From Mumia quercus (GTDB lineage: Bacteria > Actinomycetota > Actinomycetes > Propionibacteriales > Nocardioidaceae), in contig NZ_JANZYO010000004.1 of the NCBI RefSeq assembly GCF_025506335.1, positions 434,001-498,000 on the forward strand: 64,000 bases of DNA, given 5' to 3'. Under the pieces are notes generated by a model that had not been told where the DNA came from, did no database searches, and saw only the letters and a program-made list of their open reading frames with translations. Each line of letters starts with the position of its first letter. Position 1 is the first letter of the stretch. A program made the position numbers and the translations under genes. Below are positions 1-9,325 of this stretch, one piece after another.

Positions 1-234
1 GAGCGACAGCTCCAGGCGCTCCTGTGGTCGCCGTTCGTCGGCCAGCGGCTGACGTCGCTCGTCTCGACGACGAAGACCGACGACCTCGCCACGGTGGCCG
101 ACCTCGCCGCCCGGGGCGACATCCGGCCCGTGCTCGACGCGACCTACCCGCTCGACGCCTTCCCGGACGCCATGCGCAGGCTCGTGGACGGCGACGTCCT
201 CGGCAAGGTGGTCATCGCGGTGCGTGAGGGCTGA
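1..234 (+). CDS. Zinc-type MDR alcohol/quinone dehydrogenase, C-terminal fragment
   Basis: Only the last 77 codons lie in the window, read from the first base and ending in TGA at 232-234. The tail pattern 'DAFPDAMRRLVDGDVLGK' followed by VVIAV is the usual end of medium-chain dehydrogenase/reductase proteins, where a helix precedes the closing GK-V-V strand. The cofactor site and any zinc ligands lie outside the window, so substrate and cofactor cannot be assigned. It abuts the convergent serine hydrolase gene with no intergenic base. A related MDR protein is encoded at 36235-37203. Confidence 0.75.
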   Translation, partial: ERQLQALLWSPFVGQRLTSLVSTTKTDDLATVADLAARGDIRPVLDATYPLDAFPDAMRRLVDGDVLGKVVIAVREG

Positions 235-1383
235 TCACGCCCACGCTGCGCGCCAGAACGCCTCGAACACCGCCGTCGGCTCGGGCGAGGCCCACATCTG
301 GTTGGTGAGCATCACGGCGACGACGTCGGTGACGGGGTCGATCCACAGGGTTGAGCCCGTCCCGCCGTCCCACCCGTACGAGCCCGCCCGTCGACCGTCA
401 GAGTGGTCGGCCGTCGCCACCCCGAACCCGAGCCCCCAGCCCGACCGGCCGTCCTCATCGATCCGAGCGACGCGGGGGCGGGTCGCCTCGGCGAGGACCT
501 CCCGCGACAGCACACGGGTCCCGTCGGCGGCGAGGCCACCTGCGCGGAGCATCCGACCGAACGCGGCGAGGTCCTCGACGGTCGAGACCAGGCCGTCGCC
601 GGCGTTGGGGAAGGCGGGGGGCCGCGACCACTGGCCGTCCGCCGGGTCGTACGGGCGCAGCGGACCGCCGTCGTACGGGAGCCAGTGCGGGCCGAGCCGT
701 CCTGCCACGTCGGCGGGAGCGCCGAACCCGGTGCTCGCCATACCCAGCGGTTCGAGCACGCGGTCCGCGAGCACCTGCGGCAGCGGTGCGCCGGCGGCCC
801 GGGCGATCAGGACGCCGAGGACCTCGCTGCCCGTGTGGTAGAGCCAGCGCTCGCCGGGCTGGTACGAGAGCGGGACGGCGCCGACGGCACGCATCCAGGT
901 GTCGGGGTCGGGGTTGACCTGCGGGGCGGGCGGTCCGGCCTGCAGCCCCGCCTCGGCGAGCGCCGAGAGCACCGGTCCGGGGAAGGGGCCGGTGAAGTCG
1001 AGCCCGATCCCCAGCCGCAGCTCGAGGACGTCGGCGACCGTAAGCGGGCGCGCCGCGGGGACGGTGTCGTCGAGCGGGCCCGCCGGGTCGCGCAGGACGC
1101 GCCGGTGGGCGAGCTCGGGGAGCCAGCGCTCGACGGGGGCGTCCAGCGTGAGTGTCCCGTCGTCGAGGAGCGACAGCGCGGCTGCGGCGACGACCGGCTT
1201 GGTCACCGACGAGAGCCGGAACGGGGTGTCGGGCCGTACGGGTGTGGGGTCGTCGGGTCCGTACGTCCCGTGGGCGCCGACGGCGACCTCGCCACCTCGG
1301 GCGACCACCCAGGCGAGGCCCGGCGGCGCTGAGGCCTCGGCGTACGGGGTGACGGCTCGGGCGACGTGGTGCTGCAGATCCAT
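235..1383 (-). CDS. Serine hydrolase of the beta-lactamase / penicillin-binding (class C) family
   Basis: The 382-residue protein belongs to the esterase/beta-lactamase-like serine hydrolases. The SxxK nucleophile motif is visible as S59-V-T-K62. A Tyr motif (ERWLYHTGSE) and a late glycine-rich GWDGGTGS segment stand where family members have YxN and KTG/HxG. No signal peptide is evident, so it is probably cytoplasmic and acts on small esters or peptides; the substrate is unknown. The ATG is preceded by GAGGAGACCC. It lies downstream of the FG-GAP gene on the same strand, separated by a strong hairpin, so it is probably its own transcription unit. Confidence 0.85.
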   Translation of the reverse strand: MDLQHHVARAVTPYAEASAPPGLAWVVARGGEVAVGAHGTYGPDDPTPVRPDTPFRLSSVTKPVVAAAALSLLDDGTLTLDAPVERWLPELAHRRVLRDPAGPLDDTVPAARPLTVADVLELRLGIGLDFTGPFPGPVLSALAEAGLQAGPPAPQVNPDPDTWMRAVGAVPLSYQPGERWLYHTGSEVLGVLIARAAGAPLPQVLADRVLEPLGMASTGFGAPADVAGRLGPHWLPYDGGPLRPYDPADGQWSRPPAFPNAGDGLVSTVEDLAAFGRMLRAGGLAADGTRVLSREVLAEATRPRVARIDEDGRSGWGLGFGVATADHSDGRRAGSYGWDGGTGSTLWIDPVTDVVAVMLTNQMWASPEPTAVFEAFWRAAWA

Positions 1384-1410
1384 GGGTCTCCTCGGGGTCC
1401 CTGGATCGAC

Positions 1411-1447
1411 CGGGCCGGGACACCGAACTCATCGGTGCCCCGGCCCG
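1411..1447 (-). terminator. Strong stem-loop between FG-GAP gene and serine hydrolase gene
   Basis: Two 16-nt arms (1411-1426 and 1432-1447) pair with a single mismatch around a 5-nt loop. The hairpin sits just after the stop of the minus-strand FG-GAP gene. There is no T-run on the minus strand, so this is a GC-rich, U-poor terminator candidate, common in high-GC actinobacteria. Confidence 0.6.
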
Positions 1448-1466
1448 CAGGTGTGGCCGCGTCGGA

Positions 1467-2957
1467 TCAGCGGGTGTGGCTCCAGATCCCGACCTTGTTG
1501 ATCTCGAAGCTGGAGAACACGAGGTCGCTGTTCCCGTCGTGGTCGAGGTCGGCGATCTTCGCGCCGCCGGCCTGTCCCCAGCCCTCCGACTCCGGCAGCA
1601 CGTGCTGGGCGAAGACTCCGGGGGCGGTCTGCTCGATCCAGTAGAGGCGGAAGGCGCCGTCGCCGGAGACGGCGAGGTCGAGATCGCCGTCGCCGTCGAT
1701 GTCACCGAAGCCGGTCTTGCCGGGAGCCGCCTGTCCGGGGCGCGGGCTCGCGGTGAACTCGGCACCGGGGTCGACCGTCGAGGCGAGGGGGGCGACCGAC
1801 CACGGCGCGCGCGGGTCGGCGCCCGGGGTCAGGAGGAACACGTCGGGCTCGGCGCGCAGGAACACCGGCGGACCCGGGTTGCCTGCGGTGGTGTTGGTGT
1901 GGTTGACGCCGACCCAGCGGTCCTCGCCGTCACCGAAGAGGTTGTCGACACGGTGGAGGCTGAACGACGGGCCCTGGCCGCGGCTGATCTCGTGCTTCTC
2001 GAAGTCGGAGGCCGTCACGCCGTCTGCGGCGGTGCCGACGCGCTCGAACCACACGAACGAGGCCTCGCCGGTGGGCGGTCCGACCACGACCGGGCTGACC
2101 CCGAAGTACTGAGCCGAGGCGATGTCGAGGTCGCCGTCACCGTCCACGTCGGTCACGACCGGGCTGCTGCCGCCACCGTCCGCGAGTGCGACCGGGGGCG
2201 CGAACCCACCCTTCCCGTCGCCCTTGAGGAACTGGAGCTCGACGACGTCGTCGGTGGTGTCCGACGGGTTGAAGCCCTGCTCGCCCACGGTGACGATGTC
2301 CTTGCGGCCGTCGCCGTCGAAGTCGACGAACTGGAGGTCGTGGTAGGAGAACGGGCTGTCGGTGATGACGTCGTGGCGCTTCCACTCACGCAGCTCGGCG
2401 AGACACTTCTTGAGCTGGGCGACGCCGCGAGAGGTCCGTGGGCACGTCGTGAGCGCGAGCAGCTCGCGCACGCTGCGGGGGTTGTCGCGGTTCTCCCACC
2501 AGGTCAGCGAGCCCCGGCTGAAGCCCATCCCCGAGTCCCAGAAGTAGCCGGCCGGCTGGATGATGTCGGTGTCGCCGTCCCGGTCCACGTCGGCCAGCGT
2601 CGGCTCGCTCGGGAAGATGATGCCGTCCGACGGCTCGACGACGGGCGTCGTGGTCCAGCGGTCGACCCCTCCGCCGCGCTTGCGGCCCGCGTTCTCGTAC
2701 AGCGTCACGCTGCCCGGCTCGGGCAGGGCCGAGGGGCCCTGCATCGTGAGCTTGCCGTAGCGGGTCGAGACCAGCTCGGGGCGCGCGTCGCCGACGAGGT
2801 CGCCCACCGCGGTGAAGGCGGGGCCGACGGCGTCCTCGGCGATGACGGTCCGGGTGAAGTCGCCGACGTCCGCAGAGGCGGGGCCGGCGGCGGTGGTGAC
2901 GGCGGCGGCGGTGGCGAACGCCAGCGCAGTCACGGTCGTGCGAGCGGGGGTACGCAT
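1467..2957 (-). CDS. Secreted FG-GAP/VCBS repeat protein
   Basis: A 496-residue protein with an Arg-start, Ala-rich signal peptide ending near ASA|DV. Repeated calcium-binding Asp motifs such as DVDRDGDTD, DFDGDGRKD, DVDGDGDLD, DIDGDGDLD and DLDHDGNSD mark FG-GAP/VCBS beta-propeller blades along the chain. Such proteins are exported and act as binding scaffolds; no catalytic domain is visible and the ligand is unknown. I chose the ATG at 2957 because it follows AAAGGAG at good spacing and directly starts the signal peptide; an upstream in-frame start at 3017 would add 20 residues before the signal peptide. A palindrome lies just upstream. Confidence 0.8.
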   Translation of the reverse strand: MRTPARTTVTALAFATAAAVTTAAGPASADVGDFTRTVIAEDAVGPAFTAVGDLVGDARPELVSTRYGKLTMQGPSALPEPGSVTLYENAGRKRGGGVDRWTTTPVVEPSDGIIFPSEPTLADVDRDGDTDIIQPAGYFWDSGMGFSRGSLTWWENRDNPRSVRELLALTTCPRTSRGVAQLKKCLAELREWKRHDVITDSPFSYHDLQFVDFDGDGRKDIVTVGEQGFNPSDTTDDVVELQFLKGDGKGGFAPPVALADGGGSSPVVTDVDGDGDLDIASAQYFGVSPVVVGPPTGEASFVWFERVGTAADGVTASDFEKHEISRGQGPSFSLHRVDNLFGDGEDRWVGVNHTNTTAGNPGPPVFLRAEPDVFLLTPGADPRAPWSVAPLASTVDPGAEFTASPRPGQAAPGKTGFGDIDGDGDLDLAVSGDGAFRLYWIEQTAPGVFAQHVLPESEGWGQAGGAKIADLDHDGNSDLVFSSFEINKVGIWSHTR

Positions 2958-2979
2958 GACGCTGCTCCTTTGAGCACGG

Positions 2980-2996
2980 CGTTCCGAAACGGAACG
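2980..2996 (-). promoter_or_regulatory. Palindromic operator candidate upstream of FG-GAP gene
   Basis: Perfect inverted repeat CGTTCCG-AAA-CGGAACG, 23 bases upstream of the start codon of the secreted FG-GAP gene. Its shape and position suit a repressor site. The regulator is unknown, and a hairpin in the 5' untranslated region is the alternative. Confidence 0.4.
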
Positions 2997-3062
2997 GTGT
3001 TTCACAAGTCGGAGCACTCTCGCACACGCATGGGTGCCGCGTCGAGGGTCGGGCAGATTCCG

Positions 3063-5099
3063 TCAGGCGTCCCAGGACTTCGCGACGAGCGTGAGGACGT
3101 CGTACGTGGCGACCGGTGCGCCCTCCGCGTTCGTGACGACGGCGTCCCAACGGACCTCGCCGTAGTCGGCGTTCGCGCGCGGCGTGACCTGCTTGACCGT
3201 CAGCGTCACGGCGATGGCGTCGTCGGCCTTGACCGGCGTGAGGAACCGCAGGTTGTCGACACCGAAGTTCGCGAGGACCGGTCCGGGGTCCGGATCGACG
3301 AAGAGCCCTGCGGCGAGCGAGACCACCAGGTAGCCGTGCGCGACGATGCCGCCGAAGAGCGGGTTCGCGGCTGCCGCCTCCTCGTCGGTGTGGGCGTAGA
3401 AGGTGTCGCCGGTCAGCGCGGCGAAGCGGTCGATGTCCTCGCGGGTGACCGTTCGGGGCTCGGAGGCGATCGTGTCGCCGATGTGCAGGTCCGCGAGGCT
3501 CTTGCGGAAGGGGTGGGTGCCGTCGTCGCGTCGGGCGGCCCCTGTCGTCCACCGCCCGGTGATCGCGGTGAGCATGTCCGGCGACGCCTGCACCGCCGTG
3601 CGCTGCATGTGGTGCAGCACGGCGCGGACGCCGCCGAGCTCCTCGCCGCCGCCGGCGCGGCCGGGGCCGCCGTGGACGAGGACGGGCAGCGGCGAGCCGT
3701 GGCCGGTGGACTCGCCGGCGTCGTCCCGGTCGAGCACGAGCAGGCGTCCGTGCCACGGCGCGAGCCCGAGCGTGAGCGTACGGGCGACGTCGGGGTCGTG
3801 CGTGACGATCGAGCCCGCGAGGCTGCCGCGTCCACGGGCGGCCAGCGCGACGGCGTCGTCGAGGTCGTCGTAGGTGAGGACCGTGCTGACCGGCCCGAAC
3901 GGCTCGACGTCGTGCGGCTCGGTCGCGCCGCGACGGGCGTGCAGGAGCACCGGCCCCAGGAAGGCGCCGCGCTCGGCGTCCGCACCGGTGACCTCGGGGT
4001 GGTCCGGGTCGCCGAAGACGACGTCCGCGGTGCTGCGCAGCGCCTCCACCGCCTTGCGGACCTCGTCGCGCTGGGCGAGGCTCACCAGCGGTCCCATCCG
4101 TACGTCGGGGTCGGTGGGGTCGCCGACGCTCACGCGAGAGAGGCGCTCCCGCAGGGCCTCGACGACGGTCGCGGCCATCGGCTCCGGGACGAGGACCCGC
4201 CGGATGGCGGTGCACTTCTGGCCGGCCTTCGCCGTCATCTCGGTCACGACGCCCTTGACGAAGAGGTCGAGCTCGGGGGCGTCCTCGGTGACGTCCGGAC
4301 CGAGGATCGAGCAGTTCAGCGAGTCGGCCTCGACGTTGAGCCGGACGCCGCCGGTCGCGATCGACGGATGGTCGCGCAGCACGTTCGCGGTGTGGGCCGA
4401 GCCGGTGAACGCGACCGAGTCCTGCGGCCCGAGCTCGTACAGAAGGGTGCCGGCGTCGCCGCAGACGAGCTGGAGCGCGCCCTCGGGGAGGAGCCCCGAC
4501 TCGATGATCTGCCGTACGAGCGCCTCGGCCACGTACGCGGTCGGGCTGGCGGGCTTCACGACCGTCGGGAGCCCGGCGAGGAACGCCGGGGCGAGCTTCT
4601 CGAGCATCCCCCACGCCGGGAAGTTGAAGGCGTTGATCTGCACCGCGACACCCGGGCGGGACGTGAAGAGGTGCTGCCCGACGAAGGTCCCGCCCTTGCC
4701 GAGCGGCTCGGGCGGGCCGTCGAGGACGATCGTGTCGTTCGGCAGCTCGCGGGTGCCCTTGCTCGCGTAGGAGAAGAGCGTGCCGATGCCGCCGTCGACG
4801 TCGATCGCGGCGTCACGCCGGGTCGCCCCCGCCCGCGCCGACAGGTCGTACAGCAGGTCCTTCTCGGCGCCGAGGTGCTTGGCCAGCGCCTTGAGGAGGC
4901 CGGCGCGCTCGTGGAAGGTCAGCGAGCGGAGCGCCGGACCACCGACCTCGCGTGCGTACGCGACCATCGCGGGGACGTCCAGCCCGTTGCTCGAGACGCG
5001 GGCCACCTCGTCTCCTGTGGTCGCGTCGAGGAGCGGCCTCCCCTCGTCCGGGGCGGCGTGCCAGCGTCCGGCGACGTAGCTCTCCAGCAGTGTGCTCAC
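3063..5099 (-). CDS. paaZ: Bifunctional PaaZ: oxepin-CoA hydrolase / semialdehyde dehydrogenase
   Basis: The 678-residue protein matches the usual length of PaaZ, which opens the oxepin-CoA ring and oxidises the resulting aldehyde in the phenylacetyl-CoA pathway. Residues 1 to about 525 form an aldehyde dehydrogenase domain with E257 (NVEADSLN) and nucleophile C296 ([10 protein letters not shown]). Residues from about 535 form a MaoC-like hydratase domain with D565 and H570 in TGDTFYAH, the same five-residue spacing as I recall for E. coli PaaZ. Both active sites look intact. It is transcribed divergently from paaA across an 86-bp gap containing a palindromic operator, so the two arms are probably co-regulated. 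Confidence 0.95.
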   Translation of the reverse strand: MSTLLESYVAGRWHAAPDEGRPLLDATTGDEVARVSSNGLDVPAMVAYAREVGGPALRSLTFHERAGLLKALAKHLGAEKDLLYDLSARAGATRRDAAIDVDGGIGTLFSYASKGTRELPNDTIVLDGPPEPLGKGGTFVGQHLFTSRPGVAVQINAFNFPAWGMLEKLAPAFLAGLPTVVKPASPTAYVAEALVRQIIESGLLPEGALQLVCGDAGTLLYELGPQDSVAFTGSAHTANVLRDHPSIATGGVRLNVEADSLNCSILGPDVTEDAPELDLFVKGVVTEMTAKAGQKCTAIRRVLVPEPMAATVVEALRERLSRVSVGDPTDPDVRMGPLVSLAQRDEVRKAVEALRSTADVVFGDPDHPEVTGADAERGAFLGPVLLHARRGATEPHDVEPFGPVSTVLTYDDLDDAVALAARGRGSLAGSIVTHDPDVARTLTLGLAPWHGRLLVLDRDDAGESTGHGSPLPVLVHGGPGRAGGGEELGGVRAVLHHMQRTAVQASPDMLTAITGRWTTGAARRDDGTHPFRKSLADLHIGDTIASEPRTVTREDIDRFAALTGDTFYAHTDEEAAAANPLFGGIVAHGYLVVSLAAGLFVDPDPGPVLANFGVDNLRFLTPVKADDAIAVTLTVKQVTPRANADYGEVRWDAVVTNAEGAPVATYDVLTLVAKSWDA

Positions 5100-5145
5100 G
5101 GGGCCCCCAGGTGTCGTTGCGCGTGGGCGATGACCCGTGTCACAG

Positions 5146-5169
5146 TATTACAGAACGATCGGTCAGTAA
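5146..5169. promoter_or_regulatory. TetR-type (PaaR-like) palindromic operator between paaZ and paaA
   Basis: An imperfect 22-bp dyad at 5148-5169 is centred on CGATCG (5156-5161), with 18 of 22 positions symmetric; half-site TTACtGAcCGA. It is the only clear dyad in the divergent promoter region. The resemblance to ACCG/CGGT-type sites of actinobacterial PaaR is from memory. The TetR gene at 9312-9932 is the likely cognate regulator (inference). Confidence 0.6.
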
Positions 5170-5185
5170 ATCCCTGGAGGACGCC

Positions 5186-6127
5186 ATGACTGCGACGGCG
5201 CAGGAGACCGAGCTCCTCGCGGACTTCGAGCAGACGCTCGCGCGCCACGACCGCATCGAGCCGCGTGACTGGATGCCCGAGCGCTACCGCAAGACGCTCG
5301 TCCGCCAGATCGCCCAGCACGCCCACTCCGAGATCATCGGGATGCAGCCCGAGGGCGCGTGGATCACGCGGGCGCCGTCACTGCGGCGCAAGGCGATCCT
5401 GCTCGCGAAGGTGCAGGACGAGGCCGGCCACGGGCTCTACCTCTACTCCGCCTGCGAGACCCTGGGCGTCTCGCGCCAGCAGCTGACCGAGCTGCTGCTC
5501 GCGGGCAAGCAGAAGTACTCCTCGATCTTCAACTACCCCACCCCCTCGTACGCCGACGTCGGCACCATCGGCTGGCTCGTCGACGGCGCGGCGATCTGCA
5601 ACCAGGTGCCGCTGTGCCGCACCTCGTACGGGCCGTACGGGCGGGCGATGATCCGGATCTGCAAAGAGGAGTCGTTCCACCAGCGCCAGGGCTACGAGCT
5701 GCTGATGACGATGATGGGCGGCACCGACGAGCAGCGTGCGATGGTCCAGGAGTCCGTCGACCGGTTCTGGTGGCCGTCGCTGATGATGTTCGGGCCGCCG
5801 GACGCGCAGTCGCCGAACACCGCGCAGTCGATGGCGTGGGGCATCAAGCGCGACACCAACGACGAGCTGCGGCAGAAGTTCGTCGACATGACCGTCCCTC
5901 AGGCCGACGCGCTCGGTGTCACGCTGCCCGACCCCGCGCTCGCGTGGAACGAGGAGCGCGGGCACTACGACTTCGGCGAGCCCGACTGGGACGAGCTGAC
6001 CGCCGTCATCAGCGGCGACGGCCCGTGCAACGCCCAGCGGATGGCGCATCGCCGCCGCGCGCACGACGACGGTGCGTGGGTCCGCGAGGCAGCGACCGCG
6101 TACGCGGCGGGCGGCGGTGACCGATGA
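5186..6127 (+). CDS. paaA: Phenylacetyl-CoA 1,2-epoxidase catalytic subunit PaaA
   Basis: A 313-residue subunit of the ring-epoxidising multicomponent monooxygenase PaaABCE, which converts phenylacetyl-CoA to the 1,2-epoxide. The di-iron carboxylate ligands appear in KVQDEAGHG and [11 protein letters not shown], the two E-x-x-H type helices of this ferritin-like fold. The start is the ATG at 5186 after CTGGAGG; the open frame extends 78 codons upstream through the operator and has no family similarity there. It begins the paaABCDE-paaI operon. Its stop overlaps paaB as ATGA. Confidence 0.95.
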   Translation: MTATAQETELLADFEQTLARHDRIEPRDWMPERYRKTLVRQIAQHAHSEIIGMQPEGAWITRAPSLRRKAILLAKVQDEAGHGLYLYSACETLGVSRQQLTELLLAGKQKYSSIFNYPTPSYADVGTIGWLVDGAAICNQVPLCRTSYGPYGRAMIRICKEESFHQRQGYELLMTMMGGTDEQRAMVQESVDRFWWPSLMMFGPPDAQSPNTAQSMAWGIKRDTNDELRQKFVDMTVPQADALGVTLPDPALAWNEERGHYDFGEPDWDELTAVISGDGPCNAQRMAHRRRAHDDGAWVREAATAYAAGGGDR

Positions 6128-6417
6128 CCGACGTGAAGGCCGAGTGGCCGCTCTACGAGGTGTTCGTCCGCGGCAAGCGCGGGCTCAACCACGTCCACGT
6201 CGGCTCGCTGCACGCGGCCGACGACGCGATGGCGTTGCGGCACGCCCGCGACGTCTACACGCGCCGGAACGAGGGCGTGAGCATCTGGGTCGTCCGGTCC
6301 GACGCGATCACCGCTTCGAGCCCGGACGAGAAGGACCCGCTCTTCGCGCCCAGCGGGGACAAGGTCTACCGGCACCCGACGTTCTACGAGATCCCCGACG
6401 ACGTCCCGCACATGTGA
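6124..6417 (+). CDS. paaB: Phenylacetyl-CoA epoxidase structural subunit PaaB
   Basis: A 97-residue protein starting at an ATGA overlap with paaA. It has the PaaB pattern [20 protein letters not shown] near the N-terminus, and the length is normal for the family. PaaB is a small non-catalytic subunit needed for assembly of the epoxidase complex. It is translationally coupled to paaA and followed 10 nt later by paaC. Confidence 0.95.
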   Translation: MTDVKAEWPLYEVFVRGKRGLNHVHVGSLHAADDAMALRHARDVYTRRNEGVSIWVVRSDAITASSPDEKDPLFAPSGDKVYRHPTFYEIPDDVPHM

Positions 6418-6427
6418 GGACCGCGAC

Positions 6428-7339
6428 GTGACCGACACGACCGACAACCCGTACGAGGGCCTCTACGGCGGCGACGCCTCGCACTGGGCGTTCGGGACCG
6501 GGTTCGAGGACCCGCTCGCGACGCTCGGCGACACGCGCGTGCCGGAGGGCGTCGACCCGCGCGACCTGGCGGCGTACGCCGTGATGCTCGCCGACGACGC
6601 GCTCGTGCTGTCCCACCGCCTCTCCGAGTGGTGCAGCAACGCGCCCGACCTCGAGGAGGACGTGGCGCTCGCGAACGTGGCGCTGGACCTGCTCGGCCAG
6701 GCGCGCCTGCTCTACGCGCGGGCGGCGACCATCGACCCCGAGAGCGTCCCTGGCGTCCCGGACGGGTCGCCGGTGCCGGCCGAGGACGCGTACGCGTTCT
6801 TCCGCGACGCCGGTGAGTTCCGCAACGTCGGCCTGGTCGAGCGTTGCGACGAGGACTTCGCCGACGCCGTCGTCCGGCTCCTCCTGGTGGCGTCGTGGCG
6901 GCTTGCCGTCATGGAGCGCCTGCGCGCCGGCTCCGACCCCGTGCTGGCGGCGGTCGCGGCGAAGGCGGTCAAGGAGCTCGCCTACCACCGCGACTACGCC
7001 GGTCGTTGGGTCGTCACGCTCGCGCGCGGCACCGAGGAGTCACGACGACGCGTCCAGGCGGCGCGCGAGCGCGTGTGGCGGTGGCGTGCCGAGCTCGGCG
7101 CGACCCACCCGGTCGAGGAACGGGTCGCGCAGGCGGGGGCTGGTGTCGACCCGGCAGCCGTGGACGACGAGGTCGATGCGGTGCTCCGCCAGGTGTGGGA
7201 CGCCGGCGACCTCGACGTCCCGCCGCGCGAGGCCGTACCGGCCCCCCGTGGTCGCGACGGGCACCACACCGACGCGCTGACGGACCTTCTCGAGGAGATG
7301 CAGAGCGTCGCGCGCGCCCATCCTCTGGGGAGGTGGTGA
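6428..7339 (+). CDS. paaC: Phenylacetyl-CoA epoxidase structural subunit PaaC
   Basis: A 303-residue ferritin-like subunit that pairs with PaaA in the epoxidase and lacks a full metal site in characterised members. Helical segments around ALVLSHRLSEWCSNAP and VALDLLGQARLLY and the late AYHRDYAG region are typical. Translation starts at GTG (6428), preceded by GAGGACCGC. The C-terminus ends with LLEEMQSVARAHPLGRW. It lies in the middle of the paa operon with 10 nt before it and a near-overlap with paaD. Confidence 0.92.
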   Translation: MTDTTDNPYEGLYGGDASHWAFGTGFEDPLATLGDTRVPEGVDPRDLAAYAVMLADDALVLSHRLSEWCSNAPDLEEDVALANVALDLLGQARLLYARAATIDPESVPGVPDGSPVPAEDAYAFFRDAGEFRNVGLVERCDEDFADAVVRLLLVASWRLAVMERLRAGSDPVLAAVAAKAVKELAYHRDYAGRWVVTLARGTEESRRRVQAARERVWRWRAELGATHPVEERVAQAGAGVDPAAVDDEVDAVLRQVWDAGDLDVPPREAVPAPRGRDGHHTDALTDLLEEMQSVARAHPLGRW

Positions 7340-7341
7340 CG

Positions 7342-7830
7342 GTGCGAACCCCGTACGAGGTGGCGGCCGCGGTCACCGACCCGGAGATGCCGATGCTCAC
7401 CCTCGACGACCTCGGGGTGCTCCGCGACGTCGCGGACGACGGGGACAGCGTGGTCGTGACGATCACCCCCACGTACTCCGGTTGCCCGGCGGTGGCGGCG
7501 ATGCGCGACGACCTCGTCCGCGTGCTCGACGAGGAAGGGTTCGACGACGTCCGGGTCGAGGTGGTGCTGGCTCCCGCGTGGTCGAGCGACTGGATCTCTG
7601 CGCGCGGTCGACGGGCGCTCGCCGCGCACGGCCTGTCGGCGCCCGGGCCGGCCCCGCGACGGGACGGGCCCGTGACCCTGGCACTCACGCCCACCCGCCG
7701 CGACGTGCGGTGCCCGCGGTGCCACTCGTCCGAGGTGGCGGTGACGTCGGAGTTCGGGCCGACGCCGTGCACGGCGCTCTACCGGTGCGCGACCTGCCTC
7801 GAGCCGTTCGAGCACGTCAAGGAGATCTGA
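7342..7830 (+). CDS. paaD: PaaD, SUF-type iron-sulfur assembly factor of the phenylacetate pathway
   Basis: A 162-residue protein with an N-terminal MIP18/DUF59 domain (VTDPEMPMLTLDDLGVL, then TYSGCPA) and a C-terminal four-cysteine metal-binding segment (CPRC ... C ... CATC). PaaD is thought to help assemble iron-sulfur or di-iron centres of the epoxidase. I chose GTG at 7342 because GGGGAGG lies 8 nt upstream; GTGs at 7336 and 7333 are alternatives that would overlap the paaC stop. The stop overlaps paaE as TGATG. Confidence 0.92.
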   Translation: MRTPYEVAAAVTDPEMPMLTLDDLGVLRDVADDGDSVVVTITPTYSGCPAVAAMRDDLVRVLDEEGFDDVRVEVVLAPAWSSDWISARGRRALAAHGLSAPGPAPRRDGPVTLALTPTRRDVRCPRCHSSEVAVTSEFGPTPCTALYRCATCLEPFEHVKEI

Positions 7831-8918
7831 TGACGCTCGCCTCGCCCGAGTCCCGCACGCGCCGGTCGGCGTCGTTCCACGCGCTGACCGTCGCCGCGGT
7901 CGAGCGGCTGACCGACGACGCCGTGGCGGTGACCTTCGACGTCCCCGACGACCTGCGCGAGGAGTACGCGTTCGCCGCGGGTCAGTCCGTGACCCTGCGG
8001 CGGGTCGTCGACGGGCAGGAGCATCGTCGGTCGTACTCGATCTGCGCACCGGTCGGTTCCCCGCTGCGCATCGGGGTGCGCACGATCCCCGACGGGCTGT
8101 TCTCCCGGTGGCTCGCCGACGAGGTGGTGCCGGGGACGCGCGTCGAGGTGCTGCCTCCGACCGGAAGCTTCCGTGCCGACCCCGACGAGGGCGGCCGCCA
8201 TCTCTGCATCGCCGCCGGCTCCGGCATCACACCGATGCTGTCGATCGCGAGCACGGTCCTCACCCACCCGGCCGCCGAGGTCACGCTCCTGTACGGCAAC
8301 CGGACGGCCGCGAGCGTGATGTTCGCCGAGGAGCTCGCCGACCTGAAGAACCGCTACGGCCCGCGCTTCGACCTCGTGCACGTGCTGTCGCGCGAGCCGC
8401 GCGACGTCGAGCTCTTCTCCGGACGCCTCGACGCCGACCGGCTCCGCCGGCTGCTCACCGTCCTCGTCCCGGTCGCCGACGTCGACCACGTCTGGCTGTG
8501 CGGGCCCTTCGGGATGCTCAGCGAGGCGCGCACGGTCCTCTCCGAGCTCGGCGTGCCTGACGAGCGGGTCCACGTCGAGCTGTTCTACGTCGACGAACCG
8601 CCGCCGGAGGTCCGCCACGTCGATCCCGCGCTCGACGGGGTGACGAGCGACGTGACCGTCGTCCTCGACGGACGGAGCACGACCACGCCGATGCTGCGGG
8701 ACGAGCCGATCCTCGACTCTGCGCAGCGCGGCCGCGCGGACCTGCCGTTCGCCTGCAAGGGCGGCGTCTGCGGGACCTGCCGCGCACACGTGAGCGAGGG
8801 CGAGGTGGACCTGCGACGCAACTACGCGTTGACCGAGGACGAGCTCGCCCGCGGGTTCGTCCTCACGTGCCAGTCGTACCCCGTCAGCGAGCGCCTCACC
8901 GTGGACTTCGACGCATGA
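7830..8918 (+). CDS. paaE: Phenylacetyl-CoA epoxidase reductase PaaE
   Basis: A 362-residue reductase that passes electrons from NADPH to the PaaA di-iron site. An N-terminal ferredoxin-NADP reductase module has the FAD motif RSYS near residue 70 and GSGITPMLSI for nucleotide binding. The C-terminal plant-type 2Fe-2S ferredoxin has ligands in CKGGVCGTC plus a later Cys in FVLTCQSYP. Domain order and length are those of PaaE. The ATG overlaps the paaD stop, and the stop overlaps the paaI ATG. Confidence 0.94.
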   Translation: MTLASPESRTRRSASFHALTVAAVERLTDDAVAVTFDVPDDLREEYAFAAGQSVTLRRVVDGQEHRRSYSICAPVGSPLRIGVRTIPDGLFSRWLADEVVPGTRVEVLPPTGSFRADPDEGGRHLCIAAGSGITPMLSIASTVLTHPAAEVTLLYGNRTAASVMFAEELADLKNRYGPRFDLVHVLSREPRDVELFSGRLDADRLRRLLTVLVPVADVDHVWLCGPFGMLSEARTVLSELGVPDERVHVELFYVDEPPPEVRHVDPALDGVTSDVTVVLDGRSTTTPMLRDEPILDSAQRGRADLPFACKGGVCGTCRAHVSEGEVDLRRNYALTEDELARGFVLTCQSYPVSERLTVDFDA

Positions 8919-9325
8919 GCGCTGACGGACCCGCCGCCATGTGGGCGGCCGACGCGGCCAGCAAGGCGCTCGGGATGGACTGCGAGCACGTCGCGCCCGG
9001 CGAGGCCAGGGTGTCGATGGTCGTGCGTGACGACATGGTGAACGGGCACGGGCTCTGTCACGGCGGCCTGGTGGCCGCGCTCGCCGACAGCACGTTCGCG
9101 CTCGCCTGCAACGGCTACGGGGAGGTGACCGTCGCCGCCGGGTTCGACATCACCTTCCTGGCGCCGGCACACCGAGGCGACACCCTCGTCGCGGAGGCGG
9201 TCGAGCGAGCACGGAGCGGGCGCTCGGGCGTGTACGACGTGACCGTACGCCGCCGGTCCGACGCGACGACGATCGCGGAGTTCCGTGGTCGCAGCCGCAG
9301 CGTCGGGTCGCTCAGCGCTCCCTGA
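8915..9325 (+). CDS. paaI: Hotdog-fold thioesterase PaaI
   Basis: A 136-residue hotdog thioesterase. The motif NGHGLCHGGLVAALADS carries the catalytic region, and the length is typical. PaaI hydrolyses phenylacetyl-CoA and hydroxylated derivatives and is viewed as a rescue enzyme that frees CoA when the pathway stalls. It starts at an ATGA overlap with paaE and ends 14 bp inside the convergent TetR gene. No paaK ligase follows. Confidence 0.92.
   Translation: MSADGPAAMWAADAASKALGMDCEHVAPGEARVSMVVRDDMVNGHGLCHGGLVAALADSTFALACNGYGEVTVAAGFDITFLAPAHRGDTLVAEAVERARSGRSGVYDVTVRRRSDATTIAEFRGRSRSVGSLSAP

Noticed and set aside
2386-4614. A 742-codon minus-strand open frame
   Set aside because: It is an alternative frame across the FG-GAP and paaZ genes, Arg-rich and without recognisable motifs.
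1476-5189. A 1237-codon open frame on the plus strand
   Set aside because: It is antisense to the FG-GAP and paaZ genes, is rich in Arg/Asp/Val/Glu as expected for GC-rich shadow frames, and has no domain.
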